A DNA stretch of 64,000 nt from Dallia pectoralis (taxonomy: Eukaryota > Chordata > Actinopteri > Esociformes > Umbridae): the NCBI GenBank assembly GCA_029465975.1, contig CM055755.1, positions 10,099,304 through 10,163,303 on the forward strand. The letters run 5' to 3'. Positions within the stretch are counted from its first letter, which is position 1. Each line of letters begins with the position of its first letter. Both the position numbers and the translations under genes were made by a program. The notes under the pieces were generated by a model. That model was not told where the DNA came from. It did no database searches and saw only the letters and a list, made by a program, of their open reading frames with translations. This document shows, piece after piece, positions 63,776 to 64,000 of the stretch.

Positions 63776-64000
63776 CGCAGGGACTCACGCCCAGCTCAAC
63801 CATAAGGACCTGGAGGGAGAAAACACAAACACACAAACGTTAGTGTCTGAAACAGCGGTCAACAGGCTGTCATTCCCACTCTTGACCCCCGGGGGCACTG
63901 TTCAACACAGGCAGACTGGACACACTTTGGATGAGCGCCAGACCATGAAGGAATGCCCACTAAGCAAATAGAGGAACAAAAGGTCACAAACCCCTCCCCT

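Overview
The window is vertebrate nuclear DNA from a ray-finned fish. The genes are split by short introns with GT..AG borders, the proteins are vertebrate orthologues, and the intergenic DNA and introns carry teleost-type Tc1-like elements, short inverted-repeat DNA elements, a hAT element and many satellites. Several of the Tc1-like families are ones I associate with salmonids and pike, so a protacanthopterygian fish is my best guess. That is an inference, not a measurement.

Four genes can be read. Two small bHLH-Orange repressor genes lie on the + strand: a her8a-like gene (3140-4446) and hes6 (9030-10169). Both end in WRPW. Facing them on the - strand is the clock gene per2 (coding exons 37989 down to 15425, promoter near 39.7 kb). 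Upstream of it, also on the - strand, is pik3cb, the p110-beta catalytic subunit of PI3-kinase (coding exons 63775 down to 47343; 22 exons assemble in frame to 1080 residues). PER2 and HES6 are also neighbours in the human genome, which supports the hes6 and per2 names.

Layout: 1-319 LTR-like end; 0.3-3 kb flank; 3-4.5 kb her8a-like; 5.1-6 kb dead Tc1 element; 6.6-6.8 kb MITE; 8.7-10.6 kb hes6 with a compact promoter; 10.6-15.4 kb convergent intergenic DNA with possible regulatory sites, a 12-bp satellite and a LINE end; 15.4-39.7 kb per2; 39.8-47.3 kb intergenic DNA with a 1.9-kb hAT element (perfect 8-bp target duplication) and a Tc1 remnant; 47.3-63.8 kb pik3cb; its 5' noncoding exon and promoter are not visible and may lie beyond the window.

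The most unusual feature is the relation between satellites and splicing. One per2 intron (16.1-25.3 kb) is filled almost wall to wall by a nested 4.57-kb tandem duplication, and the exon that should lie inside it, encoding the conserved segment just before the last two exons, cannot be found. The flanking exons have incompatible phases without it. A 23-bp minisatellite repeats the 5' splice site of another per2 exon, and a 55-56-bp minisatellite repeats the 3' splice site of pik3cb coding exon 2. A 16-bp array of about 93 copies comes within about 15 bp of a per2 splice acceptor. per2 also has a 30-bp coding minisatellite, altered serine motifs at two sites known to control PER2 stability in mammals, and a tandem E-box with a 6-bp spacer in its presumed promoter. 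I saw no CRISPR array, operon, tRNA or rRNA.
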